Source: Marisediminitalea alba | Lineage (GTDB): Bacteria > Pseudomonadota > Gammaproteobacteria > Enterobacterales > Alteromonadaceae | Assembly: GCF_002993365.1 (NCBI RefSeq) | Contig: NZ_PVNP01000112.1 | Coordinates: forward strand, 1 to 37,007 | Direction: 5' to 3' | DNA: 37,007 nt | Shown: piece after piece, positions 9,299 to 20,314 of the stretch | How positions within the stretch are numbered: the stretch's first letter is position 1 | Layout: every line of letters begins with the position of its first letter | The notes under the pieces: generated by a model | Seen by the model: only the letters and a program-made list of their open reading frames with translations | What the model was told of the DNA's origin: nothing | Database searches by the model: none | Translations under genes and position numbers: made by a program

Positions 9299-9934
9299 AT
9301 GAAAACAATAGAAATAGATGATGAGCTGTATGCGTTTATCGCCAGCCAGACAAAACATATTGGTGAGAGTGCTTGTGAAATTTTACGTCGGTTGCTGATC
9401 GACGAGCCCGGAATCGTTACTACCGTAGTAACCAGTGGCGCTTCAATTCCTGCGGCATCCGCTGCATCCGCTGCACCCGCTCAGGCAGAAACCACTCCAC
9501 AGCCGGATGCTGCGACGCCGGTTAAAACCACCGCTAAGGCAAAACCAGCGCCTGCGCCGGTATCAACTGCCTCTGCGCCGGCGGCGTCTGGCGATGACTT
9601 ACTGCAGCGCGTTAATAAAGATGCCCTGAGTCAGTTCGACAAACGGGTTGATCAGTTCCTGTTTATTCTGCAACAGATTTATCTGCAACACCCGGGCGAC
9701 TTTGCCAAAGTAGAATCGATTGTCGGCAAAAACCGTAAGTACTTTGCCAGCAGCAAGGAAGAACTTCTCATGTCTGGCAGCAGTACTAATCCAAAAGCCA
9801 TTCCGGACAGCGGTTTTTGGGTAGTAACAAACAATAATACGGCAAAAAAACTGGCCATGCTGAGCCAGGTTTTGCAGATTTTAGGATATGACGATAAGGT
9901 AGTGGAAACCGTTAGCGAAACCTTTGATTCGTAA
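9299..9934 (+). CDS. seqA: SeqA, negative modulator of replication initiation
   Basis: 211 residues. The N-terminus MKTIEIDDELYAFIASQTKH (oligomerisation domain) and the C-terminal FLFILQQIYLQHPGDFAKVE, GKNRKYFASSKEEL and KAIPDSGFWVVTNNNTAKK segments are those of SeqA, which binds hemimethylated GATC pairs and sequesters oriC after replication. The linker (about residues 41-105) is long and rich in Ala, Pro and Thr, making the protein about 30 residues longer than the 181-residue E. coli form. It is followed by pgm 39 bases later, the classical order. TATAAT at 9266-9271 may be its -10. Confidence 0.96.
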   Translation: MKTIEIDDELYAFIASQTKHIGESACEILRRLLIDEPGIVTTVVTSGASIPAASAASAAPAQAETTPQPDAATPVKTTAKAKPAPAPVSTASAPAASGDDLLQRVNKDALSQFDKRVDQFLFILQQIYLQHPGDFAKVESIVGKNRKYFASSKEELLMSGSSTNPKAIPDSGFWVVTNNNTAKKLAMLSQVLQILGYDDKVVETVSETFDS

Positions 9935-9973
9935 ACAATGATGTGATTTCACGACTTACAAAAGGATATTTTC

Positions 9974-11626
9974 ATGGCGTTACACCCGGAAGCTGGTAAG
10001 GCGGCTGCTCCAGAGCAGCTTATTAATGTGGCCCAACTGGTTAGCCAGTATTTTAGTTATCAACCGGATGCCACCGACCCTGCTCAGGCGGTTAGCTTCG
10101 GCACCTCAGGCCATCGCGGTACAGCAACTCAGACAACCTTTAACGATATGCATATCGCTGCCATCTGCCAGGCTCTGGCGGAATATCGTGAGCACCAGCA
10201 AATTACCGGCCCGGTGTTTATTGGTAAGGATACCCACGCGCTTTCAGAACCTGCGATGATTACGGCGATCGAAGTGCTTAGCGCCAACAATGTATCGGTA
10301 GTGATTCAACGCGACGATAACGATTCTAAAGGCTACACGCCAACGCCAGTTATCTCTCGCACCATTATTCGTTACAACCGCGGTCGCAGTGAAGGCCTGG
10401 CCGATGGCATTGTTATCACGCCTTCGCACAACCCTCCATCTGATGGTGGTTTTAAATATAACCCGCCACACGGTGGCCCGGCCGACAGTGATGTTACCAA
10501 AATCATTCAGGAACGCGCTAACAGCCTGATTGCCAATGGCAATAAAGACGTTAAACGTATCGATTTAAAAGCGGCTATGGCTTCTGACTTTGTGTCGGAA
10601 CAAGATTTTATGGTGCCGTATATTGAAGATCTGGCAGAAGTGGTGGATATGCAGGCCATTGCCAAAGCCGGTTTAAAACTGGGTACCGATCCGCTCGGTG
10701 GTGCTGGTGTGGGCTACTGGAAATATCTGGCAGAACACTATGGTCTGGATATTACTGTGGTAAATCCGCAGGTTGACCCGCAGTTTGGTTTTATGCGCCG
10801 TGATAAAGACGGTAAGTTACGGATGGACTGTTCTTCGGCCTATGCCATGGCCGGACTGATAGAGCTTAAAGATAAGTTTGATTTAGCCTGGGGCAACGAC
10901 CCTGACTTTGACCGCCACGGTATTGTTTGCCCCAGCAGCGGTCTGATGAATCCTAATCATTACCTCGCGGTTGCCATTAATTACCTGTACCAGCACCGCC
11001 CGCAGTGGGATGCCAGCCTGAAAGTAGGTAAAACACTGGTCTCCAGTTCCATGATCGATCGTGTAGTGGGCGATATGGGTCGCGAACTGGCAGAAATGCC
11101 AGTGGGCTTTAAATGGTTTGTTGAAGGACTGTCGGATGGCACGCTCGGGTTTGCCGGCGAAGAAAGTGCCGGTGGTATTTATCTGCAACGTGACGGACAG
11201 ACCTGGGCCACCGACAAAGACGGCTTTATCATGTGTTTGCTGGCGGCGGAAATTCTGGCCGTTACCGGTAAGGATCCCGGCGAGCATTATCAGGCACTGA
11301 CCGAGAAATTTGGTTCACCCTGTTATCAGCGTGTGGATGTGGCGGCCAGTCTGGAAGAGAAAGCCAAACTCTCGGCCATGGACGCCAGCGTAGTTACCAG
11401 CGAATCGCTGGCCGGCGAGCCGATAACCAACGTGCAGACTCATGCGCCTGGTAACAATGCCGCCATCGGCGGGGTTAAAGTGTCGACCGAAAATGGCTGG
11501 TTTGCTGCGCGTCCGTCTGGTACCGAACAAATCTACAAAATTTATGCGGAAAGCTTTAATGGTGAAACTCACTTACAGGAGCTCATTAAAGAAGCCGAGC
11601 AATTAGTAGCAAAAATTATCAAATAG
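9974..11626 (+). CDS. pgm: Phosphoglucomutase (alpha-D-glucose phosphate specific)
   Basis: 550 residues, full length for the family. It interconverts glucose-1-phosphate and glucose-6-phosphate in the cytosol. The phosphoserine loop is [12 protein letters not shown] with Ser151; the metal-binding loop is [11 protein letters not shown]; the sugar-binding loop is AGEESAGG; the phosphate-binding loop near the C-terminus is [17 protein letters not shown]. It follows seqA, and glgP follows 190 bases later, so glycogen breakdown and its product's conversion are next to each other. A terminator (11663-11705) separates pgm from glgP. Confidence 0.97.
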   Translation: MALHPEAGKAAAPEQLINVAQLVSQYFSYQPDATDPAQAVSFGTSGHRGTATQTTFNDMHIAAICQALAEYREHQQITGPVFIGKDTHALSEPAMITAIEVLSANNVSVVIQRDDNDSKGYTPTPVISRTIIRYNRGRSEGLADGIVITPSHNPPSDGGFKYNPPHGGPADSDVTKIIQERANSLIANGNKDVKRIDLKAAMASDFVSEQDFMVPYIEDLAEVVDMQAIAKAGLKLGTDPLGGAGVGYWKYLAEHYGLDITVVNPQVDPQFGFMRRDKDGKLRMDCSSAYAMAGLIELKDKFDLAWGNDPDFDRHGIVCPSSGLMNPNHYLAVAINYLYQHRPQWDASLKVGKTLVSSSMIDRVVGDMGRELAEMPVGFKWFVEGLSDGTLGFAGEESAGGIYLQRDGQTWATDKDGFIMCLLAAEILAVTGKDPGEHYQALTEKFGSPCYQRVDVAASLEEKAKLSAMDASVVTSESLAGEPITNVQTHAPGNNAAIGGVKVSTENGWFAARPSGTEQIYKIYAESFNGETHLQELIKEAEQLVAKIIK

Positions 11627-11662
11627 CTACTTCATCTCATTAATTGTTGTAAAATAAATGTT

Positions 11663-11705
11663 AAAATCCAGCGTGTTGATTAAAATTCATGCTGGATTTT
11701 TCTAT
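11663..11705 (+). terminator. Rho-independent terminator after pgm
   Basis: AAAATCCAGC (11663-11672) and GCTGGATTTT (11691-11700) form a perfect 10-bp stem with an 18-base loop, ending in a run of T. It lies 36 bases after the pgm stop. The A-rich 5' arm could let it work in the other direction too. Confidence 0.7.
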
Positions 11706-11817
11706 TTTTAACAAATATTTTACAAACAAGCTGTTCCTTTGCTGTTATATTTGAACTATAGAGTTGTAATTAAATTACATTTTACTGTTAACCAGACATC
11801 TATAGTGAGAACCACAC

Positions 11818-14298
11818 ATGAGCGCCAAGAAACCCAACGTTGAACGCAATGTGACCATCAACAAAAGCGAATTTAAAGCTGCGGTTGTTAAGCACCTGCA
11901 CTGTACTTTAGGTACAGATGAGAACAAAGCCAATAACCATGCATGGTGGAAGGCAACCTGCTCAGCCATGCAGGAGCAAGTGCTGGAAGGGATCCGCAAA
12001 ACCCAGAAAACCCATTATCTGAATGATACCCGTGCGGTACATTATTTTTCGGCCGAGTTTTTGATGGGCCGCTTACTGTCCAATAACCTGCAAAACTTTG
12101 GTTTGTTTGAGGTCGCGAATGATGCACTCAATGAACTGGGGGTTAGCCTGAGCGATGTCTTGGAAGAAGAGCCGGACATGGCGCTGGGTAATGGCGGCCT
12201 GGGCCGACTGGCTGCTTGTTTTATCGACTCATTAGCCACCATGGAATTGCCGGCCATTGGTTATGGTATTCATTACGAACACGGCTTATTCCGCCAGGAG
12301 ATTCAGGGTGGCGCGCAAATTGAGCGTCCCGATAGCTGGCGTGATTATGGCAACCCTTGGGAAATTTGCCGTCCTGAGTCGATTCAGGAAGTCTCGTTAT
12401 ACGGTTACGTAGAAACAAAGTACGGTGAAAACGGCCGTATCCAGAAAGAGTGGCACCCGGGCCACATAGTGAAAGGTATCCCATGGGATATTCCGGTAGT
12501 AGGCTACGGCGGCAAAACCGTTAACGTCTTGCGTTTGTGGCAAAGTAAATCATCAGGTTACTTTAACTGGGATGTCTTTAACGCTGGTGGTTATGTCGAT
12601 GCACAGGTCGAAAACGTGCAGGCCGAAACCATCTCAAAAGTGTTGTACCCGAATGATGAAACTGAAGCGGGTAAAGAGCTGCGTCTGATCCAGCAGTATT
12701 TCTTTTGTGCCTGTTCACTGAAAGACATTATTCGCCGTTATAAGCGCGCCCACGGTGATGACTGGAGTCGCTTTATTGATCAGGTGGTTATCCAGTTAAA
12801 CGACACCCACCCGGCTATCGCTATTCCGGAACTGATGCGTATCTTAGTCGACCGCGCTGAACTTGACTGGGATAGAGCCTGGGGTATTTGTACCAAGGTG
12901 TTTGCTTATACTAACCATACCTTGCTCCCAGAGGCGCTGGAAAAATGGCCGGCACGAATGTTGGAGAAGATCCTGCCGCGTCACCTGGAAATTATTTACG
13001 AAATTAACCACCGCTTTATGAAAGAGGTGGATAAGAAATGGCCTGGCGATAACGCCGTAAAAGCCCGCTTATCAATTATTGAAGAAGGCAACGAGAAGAT
13101 GGTCCGCATGGGGCATCTGTCTGTTATTGGCTCGTTTGCTGTTAACGGCGTGGCTGAACTGCATTCGCGTTTGGTTAAACAAAACCTGTTCCCGGAGTTT
13201 GATGCATTGTGGCCAGGCAAGCTGACTAACGTCACCAACGGTATTACGCCGCGTCGTTGGTTAAAAGCCTGTAACCCGGCACTGTCTAAACTTATCGATA
13301 AAAAAGTCGGCGCCGACTGGCCGCTGGACCTTAAAAAGCTGGAAGGGCTGGAAAAATACGCCGGTAATAAAACTTTCCAGAAGCAATTTATGCAGGTGAA
13401 GCAGCAAAATAAACAACTGCTGGCCGCCGAAATTAAAGAATCGCTGGGTTTTGATGTAGACACTAACGCCATCTTTGATGTGCAAATTAAGCGTCTGCAC
13501 GAGTACAAGCGTCAGCATCTGGCGTTACTGCATATCATGGCGCTGTATCGCCGACTGCTGGAAAATCCGGATTACGATATGCATCCTCGGGTGTTTATCT
13601 TTGGCGCTAAAGCGGCACCGGGCTATAAACTCGCTAAAGATATTATATACGCCATTAACAAAGTGGCCGACAAGATCAATAACGATGCACGGGTAAATCA
13701 AAAGCTTAAAGTGGCGTTTTTGCCTAACTATCGCGTGTCGCTGGCAGAGAAAATGATCCCCGCGGCAGATGTATCAGAGCAAATCAGTACCGCTGGTAAG
13801 GAAGCATCGGGTACCGGTAACATGAAACTGGCATTAAATGGTGCAGTGACCATCGGCACATTAGATGGCGCCAATATTGAAATAGCCGAGGAAGTGGGCG
13901 ATGACAATATCTTTATTTTTGGTTTAACCGTAGATGAAGTCAACGAGCTTAAAGCGTCTGGCTACAAGCCGTATGACTATTACTACAAAAATCCGGAAAT
14001 AAAAGCAGTGCTGGACTGGCTGGAAACCGATTACTTCACGCCAGGTAAACCCGGTGCGCTGGCATCAATCAAGCAAAGCCTGCTGGATCATGGCGATCAG
14101 TATCTGGTACTGGCCGACTATGAAGCTTATTCCAAAGCGCAGGAAGAAGTGGATAAAGCCTACCGCGATAAAGAACGCTGGGCGAAAATGGCGATTATTA
14201 ACACCGCTAAAATGGGCAAATTTACCTCCGACCGTTCAATCAGAGATTATGTTGAACGCATCTGGAAGCTAAATGCCTGTCCGGTGCGAAAAGGCTAA
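11818..14298 (+). CDS. glgP: Glycogen/alpha-glucan phosphorylase
   Basis: 826 residues, full length. It releases glucose-1-phosphate from alpha-1,4-glucan using pyridoxal phosphate. The PLP lysine is Lys670 in [20 protein letters not shown]. Other family blocks are [50 protein letters not shown] and [12 protein letters not shown]. Glucose-1-phosphate then feeds pgm next door. It has its own upstream region (terminator after pgm, AT-rich 110 bases before the start) and ends in a strong terminator. No other glycogen genes are in the window. Confidence 0.97.
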   Translation: MSAKKPNVERNVTINKSEFKAAVVKHLHCTLGTDENKANNHAWWKATCSAMQEQVLEGIRKTQKTHYLNDTRAVHYFSAEFLMGRLLSNNLQNFGLFEVANDALNELGVSLSDVLEEEPDMALGNGGLGRLAACFIDSLATMELPAIGYGIHYEHGLFRQEIQGGAQIERPDSWRDYGNPWEICRPESIQEVSLYGYVETKYGENGRIQKEWHPGHIVKGIPWDIPVVGYGGKTVNVLRLWQSKSSGYFNWDVFNAGGYVDAQVENVQAETISKVLYPNDETEAGKELRLIQQYFFCACSLKDIIRRYKRAHGDDWSRFIDQVVIQLNDTHPAIAIPELMRILVDRAELDWDRAWGICTKVFAYTNHTLLPEALEKWPARMLEKILPRHLEIIYEINHRFMKEVDKKWPGDNAVKARLSIIEEGNEKMVRMGHLSVIGSFAVNGVAELHSRLVKQNLFPEFDALWPGKLTNVTNGITPRRWLKACNPALSKLIDKKVGADWPLDLKKLEGLEKYAGNKTFQKQFMQVKQQNKQLLAAEIKESLGFDVDTNAIFDVQIKRLHEYKRQHLALLHIMALYRRLLENPDYDMHPRVFIFGAKAAPGYKLAKDIIYAINKVADKINNDARVNQKLKVAFLPNYRVSLAEKMIPAADVSEQISTAGKEASGTGNMKLALNGAVTIGTLDGANIEIAEEVGDDNIFIFGLTVDEVNELKASGYKPYDYYYKNPEIKAVLDWLETDYFTPGKPGALASIKQSLLDHGDQYLVLADYEAYSKAQEEVDKAYRDKERWAKMAIINTAKMGKFTSDRSIRDYVERIWKLNACPVRKG

Positions 14299-14312
14299 CT
14301 GCTGGTTTTACT

Positions 14313-14338
14313 AAAGCCCCGTTACGGGGCTTTTTTTG
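14313..14338 (+). terminator. Rho-independent terminator after glgP
   Basis: AAAGCCCCG, loop TTA, CGGGGCTTT, followed by T residues. A GC-rich 9-bp stem with a T tail 15 bases after the glgP stop; a textbook terminator. Confidence 0.93.
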
Positions 14339-14478
14339 TTGCCTGATTAGGCGAATTTGTAAATAATACTAAGGTATTGTGAAGAATACGTGATTGCGCT
14401 TGCATGTCGCAGTGTTCAATGTTTCTATAGTTTATTATCAATAACTTGCGTTATTTTGTTTTAGGATTTCATCACTGC

Positions 14479-15804
14479 ATGCTTCGCACTCATTTATCGC
14501 TGGCCACCATCCCCAATCGATATGCGTTTATCGATAAAATAGCACATTGCGGGGACCGTCACGACCAGCTTTCGCTGATGCTGATTGATGTGGTGCGCTT
14601 CTCAGACGTAACGACCAGCTTCGGCATAGAGGTAGGCGATCAATTTCTGTTGGAAATTGCCAACCGCTTGCAGGGGCTGTTTAATCACGATTATGAGTTT
14701 GGCCGCATTAGCGGTGATGTATTTGGTGTGGTATTGCCCGGTGTTCACTCCCCGGTGGTGCTGCAGCAACAATTTGAGTTCCTGATTGAGCACTTCAAAT
14801 CGCCCATGTATTACGACGGTCATGCGTTCATTGCCGACTTTAATGTTGGGGTGGTGTCTAAGTCCCAGGGCGAGTTCGATCTTACCTTGTTTGTTTCACG
14901 GGCTGAAACCGCGCTTAAGCAGGCAAAGGAAAACAAATACGAAAACTTTTACCTGCTGAGCATGATGGATAAGGCCGAGACCGGTCGCAGTCTGGCACTA
15001 AAAGCAGATTTACAGCGGGCGTTGGCCAGAAATGAGCTAGAGTTGTATTTTCAGCCCAAGGTCAATTTACAAACGCTGGAGATTGTCGGGGCAGAATGTC
15101 TGTTGAGGTGGAACCACCCGACCGACGGTTTGTTGTTTCCCGGGCCGCTCATCGAAGCTGCCGAGTCGTACAATATGATGAACGAACTGGGTTACTGGAC
15201 GTTGGAAACGGCGTTTAAAGGCCTGGTGGACTTTGATATGCAGGGGCTTGATATTACCTTATCAGTGAATATTTCCCCGACTCAGTTATACGACACCCGC
15301 CTGATTGCCAATCTCAAATCCCTTAGCCACAAATACGGCATTCACCTGTCACGCCTTGAACTGGAGCTTACCGAAGATATTGCGGTGTCTAATTCACTGA
15401 TGGTGAAAAAACAACTGGCTGAGCTGCATGCTCTGGGCATTAAAATTGCCGTGGATGATTTTGGCAAAGGCTATTCTAATCTGGCATACATTCGAGAAAT
15501 TACGCTTGATGCGCTTAAAATTGATAAAACCTTTGTGATGGAACTCAGCGACAACCCGGTTAACAAAGCGATTATTGAGGCAGCCCGGGTGATTGGCAAT
15601 GCCAAACACTGCGAAGTGATTGCCGAAGGGGTGGAAACCATAGAGCAATTGCACGTGCTTCGAGAAATAGGGATTAAAACGGGGCAGGGCTACCTGTTTT
15701 CCAAGGCTATCCCGAGTCATGAATTTGTGCGTCTGGCACACAGTGATATTATCGTTGGCGATTCGCCCTCGCGGCGTAAAGTGGTAGCTGCCAGTCAGCG
15801 CTGA
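14479..15804 (+). CDS. Degenerate GGDEF plus EAL domain protein (c-di-GMP)
   Basis: About 441 residues, cytosolic, with no sensor or membrane segment. The GGDEF-like domain (residues 1-165) has RISGDVFGV where GGDEF should be, so it is unlikely to make c-di-GMP. The EAL domain (from about 185) keeps the likely catalytic residues: AECLLRWNHP (EAL motif as ECL), NISPTQL, LELTEDIAV, DDFGKGYSNLAYI, LKIDKTFV, IAEGVET and QGYLFSKAIP. It is probably a phosphodiesterase, or a c-di-GMP sensor. I prefer ATG 14479, with AGGA 12 bases upstream, over the in-frame TTG at 14446. It stands alone between glgP and astE. Confidence 0.87.
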   Translation: MLRTHLSLATIPNRYAFIDKIAHCGDRHDQLSLMLIDVVRFSDVTTSFGIEVGDQFLLEIANRLQGLFNHDYEFGRISGDVFGVVLPGVHSPVVLQQQFEFLIEHFKSPMYYDGHAFIADFNVGVVSKSQGEFDLTLFVSRAETALKQAKENKYENFYLLSMMDKAETGRSLALKADLQRALARNELELYFQPKVNLQTLEIVGAECLLRWNHPTDGLLFPGPLIEAAESYNMMNELGYWTLETAFKGLVDFDMQGLDITLSVNISPTQLYDTRLIANLKSLSHKYGIHLSRLELELTEDIAVSNSLMVKKQLAELHALGIKIAVDDFGKGYSNLAYIREITLDALKIDKTFVMELSDNPVNKAIIEAARVIGNAKHCEVIAEGVETIEQLHVLREIGIKTGQGYLFSKAIPSHEFVRLAHSDIIVGDSPSRRKVVAASQR

Positions 15805-15914
15805 AACGCCAGCTTGACACTTCTTTTGTAACAACTTTTTGTGTTGCTGTAATCCTCGGTACTATCGCGCTAAACTATTCCCACGTTATTTTCAGGATTT
15901 AATACAGACTCGAT

Positions 15915-16943
15915 ATGGAACTTTCCGATCTGGCGAATGGCCAGTTTCTTCACCTTTCCCGTTTTCAGCCCGACACCTTTGCTCAGACCCGGCAGTGGGC
16001 ATTGCCCTCCGGTGATAAAGTGGTAGTTACGGCACCTGGCATTATAGTTATCGAACCAGCTGATGCCGGCAATAAGCACATTGTGCTTTCCTGTGGTGTG
16101 CACGGCAATGAAACGGCGCCCATCGAAATTTGCTCAGATATTCTGGATGCAGTGTTAACTGGCGCTTTGCAGCTTAAACACAGTGTATTGCTGATTTTTG
16201 GCAATTTGCCAGCCATGAATATTGGTAGACGGTTTGTTGAAGAAAACATGAACCGGCTGTTTAGTGGCGCCTGGCAACAGGGCAATAACGCAGAGTGTCA
16301 GCGAGCAAAGCTACTAGAAGAAACGGTTATCGACTTTTTCAGTAAGGCTGGCGAGGGCGATGAAAAGCTTCACTATGATCTGCATACCGCAATTCGGGAC
16401 TCCAAAAACGAAAAGTTTGTGGTTATGCCGTACCTTGATGACGAGCGTGAGCACAGCGCTAAACAGTTTGGCTTTCTGGCGGCCTGTGGGGTAAATACCT
16501 TCCTGTTATCCTCGGCACCCACCACGACTTTCAGTTATTTTTCTACGGCTACCTGTAAAGCCCGCGGATTTACCGTAGAGCTGGGTAAAGTAAGACCCTT
16601 TGGCGAAAATGACATGGCGCGTTTTGCCGCGGCCCGGGCGTCTTTGATTGCCTTACTCAGCGAGACCGATTATGCCCCTGAGGCTAACCTGGACAGCTTA
16701 CTGATTTATCGGGTAAATCAGGTGATTAACCGCAATCATGCCGATTTTAAGCTGCATTTCGATGATGATACCCCCAATTTTACTGATTTTAAGCAAGGGG
16801 AGGTGTTAGCCTCTGAACCTGGCTGTGACTACGTGGCCGAGCATGAAGGTGAGGCGATAGTGTTTCCTAATGCAAAGGTTGCTATAGGTCAGCGGGCACT
16901 GTTAACAGTGGTGCCAACCACAGTGGAGAAACTTGATGTTTGA
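15915..16943 (+). CDS. astE: Succinylglutamate desuccinylase
   Basis: 342 residues. Zinc-dependent carboxypeptidase-type enzyme that hydrolyses N-succinylglutamate to succinate and glutamate, the last step of the arginine succinyltransferase pathway. Zinc ligands are seen in CGVHGNETAPIEI (His62, Glu65 region) and HYDLHTAIRDSKNEKF (second His near 155). GFTVELGKVRPFGEN is also typical. No other ast genes are nearby, so it seems to be a detached gene, grouped here with a HIT protein and YbjQ; its stop overlaps the HIT start. Confidence 0.93.
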   Translation: MELSDLANGQFLHLSRFQPDTFAQTRQWALPSGDKVVVTAPGIIVIEPADAGNKHIVLSCGVHGNETAPIEICSDILDAVLTGALQLKHSVLLIFGNLPAMNIGRRFVEENMNRLFSGAWQQGNNAECQRAKLLEETVIDFFSKAGEGDEKLHYDLHTAIRDSKNEKFVVMPYLDDEREHSAKQFGFLAACGVNTFLLSSAPTTTFSYFSTATCKARGFTVELGKVRPFGENDMARFAAARASLIALLSETDYAPEANLDSLLIYRVNQVINRNHADFKLHFDDDTPNFTDFKQGEVLASEPGCDYVAEHEGEAIVFPNAKVAIGQRALLTVVPTTVEKLDV

Positions 16944-17349
16944 ACTGGATCCGGTACTTGCCGCCGACACGCTGGTGGTGGGGGATTTACCCTTATGCCG
17001 CGTATTGTTAATGAACGACAGCCAGTATCCCTGGCTTATTCTGGTGCCGAGGCGCCCACAGCTGGTGGAGCTCGCCGATCTGGATGAACAGGATTACCTG
17101 CAGTTTTGTGCCGAGAGTCGTGCAGTGGCGATAGCAATGATGAAGCATTGCGCCGGCCACAAAATGAATATCGGCGCTTTAGGTAATGTGGTGGCTCAGC
17201 TACATATTCATCATATAGTGCGTTTTCATGACGACCCAAGCTGGCCAGCCCCTGTGTGGGGCAAATTACCCGCTGTAAAATATACCGATGAGGAGGCGGC
17301 CCGTCAGGTCGCACAATTACAACAAGTATTATTTAAGGAATCAGCATGA
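16936..17349 (+). CDS. HIT-family hydrolase
   Basis: 137 residues. The histidine triad is [10 protein letters not shown] near residue 89 and is followed by [12 protein letters not shown], characteristic of the HIT subgroup common in gammaproteobacteria. HIT proteins hydrolyse nucleoside phosphoramidates or dinucleotides; the exact substrate is unknown. I chose ATG 16936, which overlaps the astE stop and has GGAG 11 bases upstream; TTG at 16933 is in frame. It overlaps ybjQ by four bases, so astE-HIT-ybjQ is one operon. Confidence 0.88.
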   Translation: MFELDPVLAADTLVVGDLPLCRVLLMNDSQYPWLILVPRRPQLVELADLDEQDYLQFCAESRAVAIAMMKHCAGHKMNIGALGNVVAQLHIHHIVRFHDDPSWPAPVWGKLPAVKYTDEEAARQVAQLQQVLFKESA

Positions 17350-17666
17350 TACTAACGACAACACCGAGCATTGAAGGTAAAGAAATCAAAAGCTATCACG
17401 GTATTGTGATTGGCGAAGCCATTATGGGCGCCAATATTTTTAAGGATCTGTTTGCTTCTATCCGCGACATTGTGGGCGGGCGCTCGGGCTCTTATGAAGA
17501 TGAACTAACCAAAGCGCGGCAAATTGCTTTTCGCGAGCTCGAGCAGGAAGCTCTCGGCATGGGAGCTAATGCCGTCGTGGGCATCGATTTGGATTACGAA
17601 GTGCTGGGTGACAAAAACAGCATGCTGATGGTAAGCATCAGTGGTACTGCAGTAACGGTTGCGTAA
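17346..17666 (+). CDS. ybjQ: YbjQ/UPF0145 family protein
   Basis: 106 residues. [20 protein letters not shown] followed by [27 protein letters not shown] and [19 protein letters not shown] is the YbjQ family (also called heavy-metal-binding domain). Members form a pentameric beta-alpha fold; the physiological role is not settled. The start overlaps the HIT gene end by four bases. It converges with a DUF2897 gene, with only 6 bases between. Confidence 0.92.
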   Translation: MILTTTPSIEGKEIKSYHGIVIGEAIMGANIFKDLFASIRDIVGGRSGSYEDELTKARQIAFRELEQEALGMGANAVVGIDLDYEVLGDKNSMLMVSISGTAVTVA

Positions 17667-17672
17667 CCAGAG

Positions 17673-17864
17673 TTAGTCCTGGTCGGAGCGCTTTTGCTCC
17701 GACTCCTCACCACTTTCTGCTTCTGCCTGTTTTTTCCCGGGCACTTCCGGTGGCGTATAGGCTTTTGGCATTTTGAATTTGGCGCTGTATTTCAGCAACA
17801 TAATATTGCTAATGATGATGCCGAGTACGCCAACAATAATGCCAATAACTACCCACATGCTCAT
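17673..17864 (-). CDS. DUF2897 small membrane protein
   Basis: 63 residues: one N-terminal membrane helix (MWVVIGIIVGVLGIIISNIM) then a charged tail rich in Glu, Lys and Ser. This matches DUF2897, short proteins of unknown function found in Alteromonadales and relatives. It is last in the yffB-dapE-M15-DUF2897 operon, overlapping the M15 gene by four bases (ATGA). Confidence 0.82.
   Translation of the reverse strand: MSMWVVIGIIVGVLGIIISNIMLLKYSAKFKMPKAYTPPEVPGKKQAEAESGEESEQKRSDQD
17682..17703. repeat. 8-bp perfect hairpin between convergent genes
   Basis: GTCGGAGC, six-base loop, GCTCCGAC. It sits 16 bases after the ybjQ stop and covers the last codons of the DUF2897 gene. There is no T tail on either strand, so a terminator role is uncertain, but it may stall transcripts at this convergent junction. 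Confidence 0.45.
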
Positions 17865-18544
17865 CGCTGCAGCACTCCCTGATTTAATACAAAACGGTTG
17901 AATAATTCGTCCAGCATGGCCAGCACTGTGGATTTACCTTCCATGGGCGCGTTGCTTAAGCATTCATAAAGTGCCTGCTGATTGCGCCGGGCTTCAAACT
18001 CTGCCGCGCTGCTGCTGTGAGTAAGGTGCCATAACTCGGTGGCAACGCCGCCATTATCCTGCAAAAACGGCCGACTAAAGCCAAAGTCTGCCAGATGCTT
18101 ATCCATCCACTGAGCCAGCGCATAGCATGGGCCACCCGGGCGGTATTCTGCATCAACCAGATCAAACTGGCCGTCACAGGCGTCTACGGTGGCTTTATCG
18201 TAAACATCCAGATCGGTGCCCCAGTGGTGACGACTGCCACCGGGAAGGGCCGACCAGATTAGTATAGCGTACACTTTTTCCTGGTCTGATAAGGAAGCGG
18301 CATCGAGTTGTTCGCCCTGATGGTTATACAGCGGCAATTCACCCCGCCATTTACGGTTCCAGATAGACAACTGGCGGTCAAAGTTACGATAGCTGCTAAC
18401 GATTTGCATGTCCTGACCGGCCTCGCGGGCATGCTGTTGCATGGCGTTAAACGCTTCGGCCACTGCTGGCAGAAGCCGATGTTGTTCACCTACGTTAATC
18501 AGGCCGCTGTCATCGCGCCCCAGCCAGGCTTTTTCAAGGTTCAT
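17861..18544 (-). CDS. M15-family metallopeptidase (VanY-like D,D-carboxypeptidase)
   Basis: 227 residues. The zinc motif [13 protein letters not shown] (HxxGxxxD) near residue 105 and ELWHLTHSS near 170 are the M15/VanY ligands and catalytic base. [19 protein letters not shown] upstream is also typical. These cleave D-Ala-D-Ala or related peptidoglycan bonds. No signal peptide is evident at this start ([15 protein letters not shown]), which is odd for a wall enzyme; it may act on cytosolic recycled peptides. The start overlaps dapE by four bases. Confidence 0.87.
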   Translation of the reverse strand: MNLEKAWLGRDDSGLINVGEQHRLLPAVAEAFNAMQQHAREAGQDMQIVSSYRNFDRQLSIWNRKWRGELPLYNHQGEQLDAASLSDQEKVYAILIWSALPGGSRHHWGTDLDVYDKATVDACDGQFDLVDAEYRPGGPCYALAQWMDKHLADFGFSRPFLQDNGGVATELWHLTHSSSAAEFEARRNQQALYECLSNAPMEGKSTVLAMLDELFNRFVLNQGVLQR

Positions 18545-19668
18545 GTCAGCAGGTTTTCCAGCAGGCGATAATAAATACGCTCCAGATGATACAGGTCTTT
18601 AATTCGCACGTGCTCATCAATTTTATGGATGGTGGCATTCACCGGCCCTAATTCAACCACCTGAGCACCGGTAGGCGCGATGAACCGCCCATCTGAGGTG
18701 CCGCCAGCAGTAGATAAAACCGTATCAAAATCCATCTCACTGGCAATGGCTTTCTGCGTGGCGGTTAACAGATCGCCGTGGTCGGTTAAAAAAGGCTGAC
18801 CGTTAAAGGTCCACTTTATTTCGTATTCGAGGCCATGCTTGTCGAGGATGTCTTCTACCTTAGCGATAAGCTGCTTATCGGTGACTTCGGTTGAGAAGCG
18901 GAAGTTAAAACACACATGTAGTTCGCCGGGGATCACATTACCGGCACCGGTGCCGCCGTGAATATTGGAGATCTGAAAGCTGGTAGGCGGGAAAAAGTCG
19001 TTCCCGTTATCCCAGTGGGCTTGTGCCAGCTCATCCAGAGCTGGGGCAGCCTGATGCACCGGGTTACGCGCCAGATGCGGGTAGGCCACGTGGCCCTGAA
19101 TGCCCTTTACCACCAAATCGCCGGTTAGTGAGCCACGACGACCATTTTTCACCACATCGCCAACCACATCGGTACTGGAGGGTTCGCCTACTACGCACCA
19201 GGTGATTTTTTCGTTACGGGCTTCCAGTGTGTCGATAACCCGGGTTGTACCATTAATAAACGGGCCTTCCTCATCACTGGTGATCAGATAGGCGATACTG
19301 CCGTGGTGATCCGGGTAATCCGCCACAAACTGGCGGGTAGCAGCGAGCATTGCGGCCAAAGAGCCTTTCATATCGGCTGCGCCACGGCCATGCAGGTTAC
19401 CGTCTTTCTCGGTAGCTACGAACGGCGGCGTTTGCCAGGCATCTTCCGGGCCACTGGGGACCACATCGGTATGACCGGCAAAGCAAAACACCGGGCCATC
19501 ATTGCCACGGCGGGACCACAGGTTGGTGGTATCCTCAAACACCATGGTTTCATTTTCGAAGCCTGACTCAGCCAGCCAGGCTTTCATAAAGTCCTGACAA
19601 CCGGCATCTTCAGGGGTGACTGAACGGCGATTAATCAGCTCTTTGGTTAACTCGAGTACGTCGGTCAT
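18541..19668 (-). CDS. dapE: Succinyl-diaminopimelate desuccinylase
   Basis: 375 residues, full length. Zinc enzyme of the lysine/meso-diaminopimelate pathway, cytosolic. Motifs: [11 protein letters not shown] (His66, Asp68), [28 protein letters not shown] and VVGEPSST. Its product feeds peptidoglycan synthesis, and the next gene is an M15 peptidoglycan-type peptidase. It overlaps the M15 gene by four bases and the upstream yffB by one, a tight operon. Confidence 0.96.
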   Translation of the reverse strand: MTDVLELTKELINRRSVTPEDAGCQDFMKAWLAESGFENETMVFEDTTNLWSRRGNDGPVFCFAGHTDVVPSGPEDAWQTPPFVATEKDGNLHGRGAADMKGSLAAMLAATRQFVADYPDHHGSIAYLITSDEEGPFINGTTRVIDTLEARNEKITWCVVGEPSSTDVVGDVVKNGRRGSLTGDLVVKGIQGHVAYPHLARNPVHQAAPALDELAQAHWDNGNDFFPPTSFQISNIHGGTGAGNVIPGELHVCFNFRFSTEVTDKQLIAKVEDILDKHGLEYEIKWTFNGQPFLTDHGDLLTATQKAIASEMDFDTVLSTAGGTSDGRFIAPTGAQVVELGPVNATIHKIDEHVRIKDLYHLERIYYRLLENLLT

Positions 19669-20015
19669 TAGCTAAAGATCTCCTCGTACTGCGCCGGCTT
19701 GAAGCCTAGGTGCATGGCATTATCGGTAACCAGTAAAGGGCGCTTAATCATTGCCGGGTTTTCTATCAGCAGTTCCTGCGCGGTGGATGCCGAAAGATTA
19801 GTTTTTTGTTCGTCGGAAAGCTGGCGGTAAGTGGTGCCGCGTTTATTCAGCACGTTTTCCCAGCCCAGTTCGGTAAGCGCTTCAGACAGTACGTCCTGGG
19901 GCACACCTTGTTTGCGATAGTCGTGAAATGTGAAAGAGATATCGTGCTGAGTTAACCAGTTTTTAGCTTTTTTGATGGTATCGCAGTTGGGAATACCGTA
20001 CATCACTACCGTCAT
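19668..20015 (-). CDS. yffB: ArsC/Spx-family reductase-like protein (YffB)
   Basis: 115 residues. [54 protein letters not shown] and [14 protein letters not shown] are the ArsC/YffB thioredoxin-like pattern. YffB is a glutathione-dependent thiol reductase-like protein of unclear substrate; the single Cys near position 11 fits. It is nearly always upstream of dapE in gammaproteobacteria, as here. It is the first gene of this four-gene operon. Confidence 0.9.
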   Translation of the reverse strand: MTVVMYGIPNCDTIKKAKNWLTQHDISFTFHDYRKQGVPQDVLSEALTELGWENVLNKRGTTYRQLSDEQKTNLSASTAQELLIENPAMIKRPLLVTDNAMHLGFKPAQYEEIFS

Positions 20016-20314
20016 GCTGTTGCCTCGTTGAATCGATAAATGCTGGCAAGTCTATCCTGACCACCTCAAGCTGTAAAATAGGCTGAGCGAAGAAGGCACT
20101 GCCAGTATGAAAATTTTGTGCAATGCCGGTAATTATGACACAGACAGCCGCCGGAGTTTAACTATTTGATACTGCAAAGATAACCTCATTGCCTGCCAGT
20201 AAAGGCTTGCAAGGCATTTGCCCATACCGGCATGGCACATGCTTCATTGACTGTACATCATTTTTTGTCGGCCGATTCAGCGCCGGCTTCAAAACAGACT
20301 ATCGGAGGTCATCG

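Noticed and set aside
20189..20314. N-terminal extension of the OsmC gene
   Set aside because: The extension has no family similarity, while ATG 20315 has a strong ribosome site.
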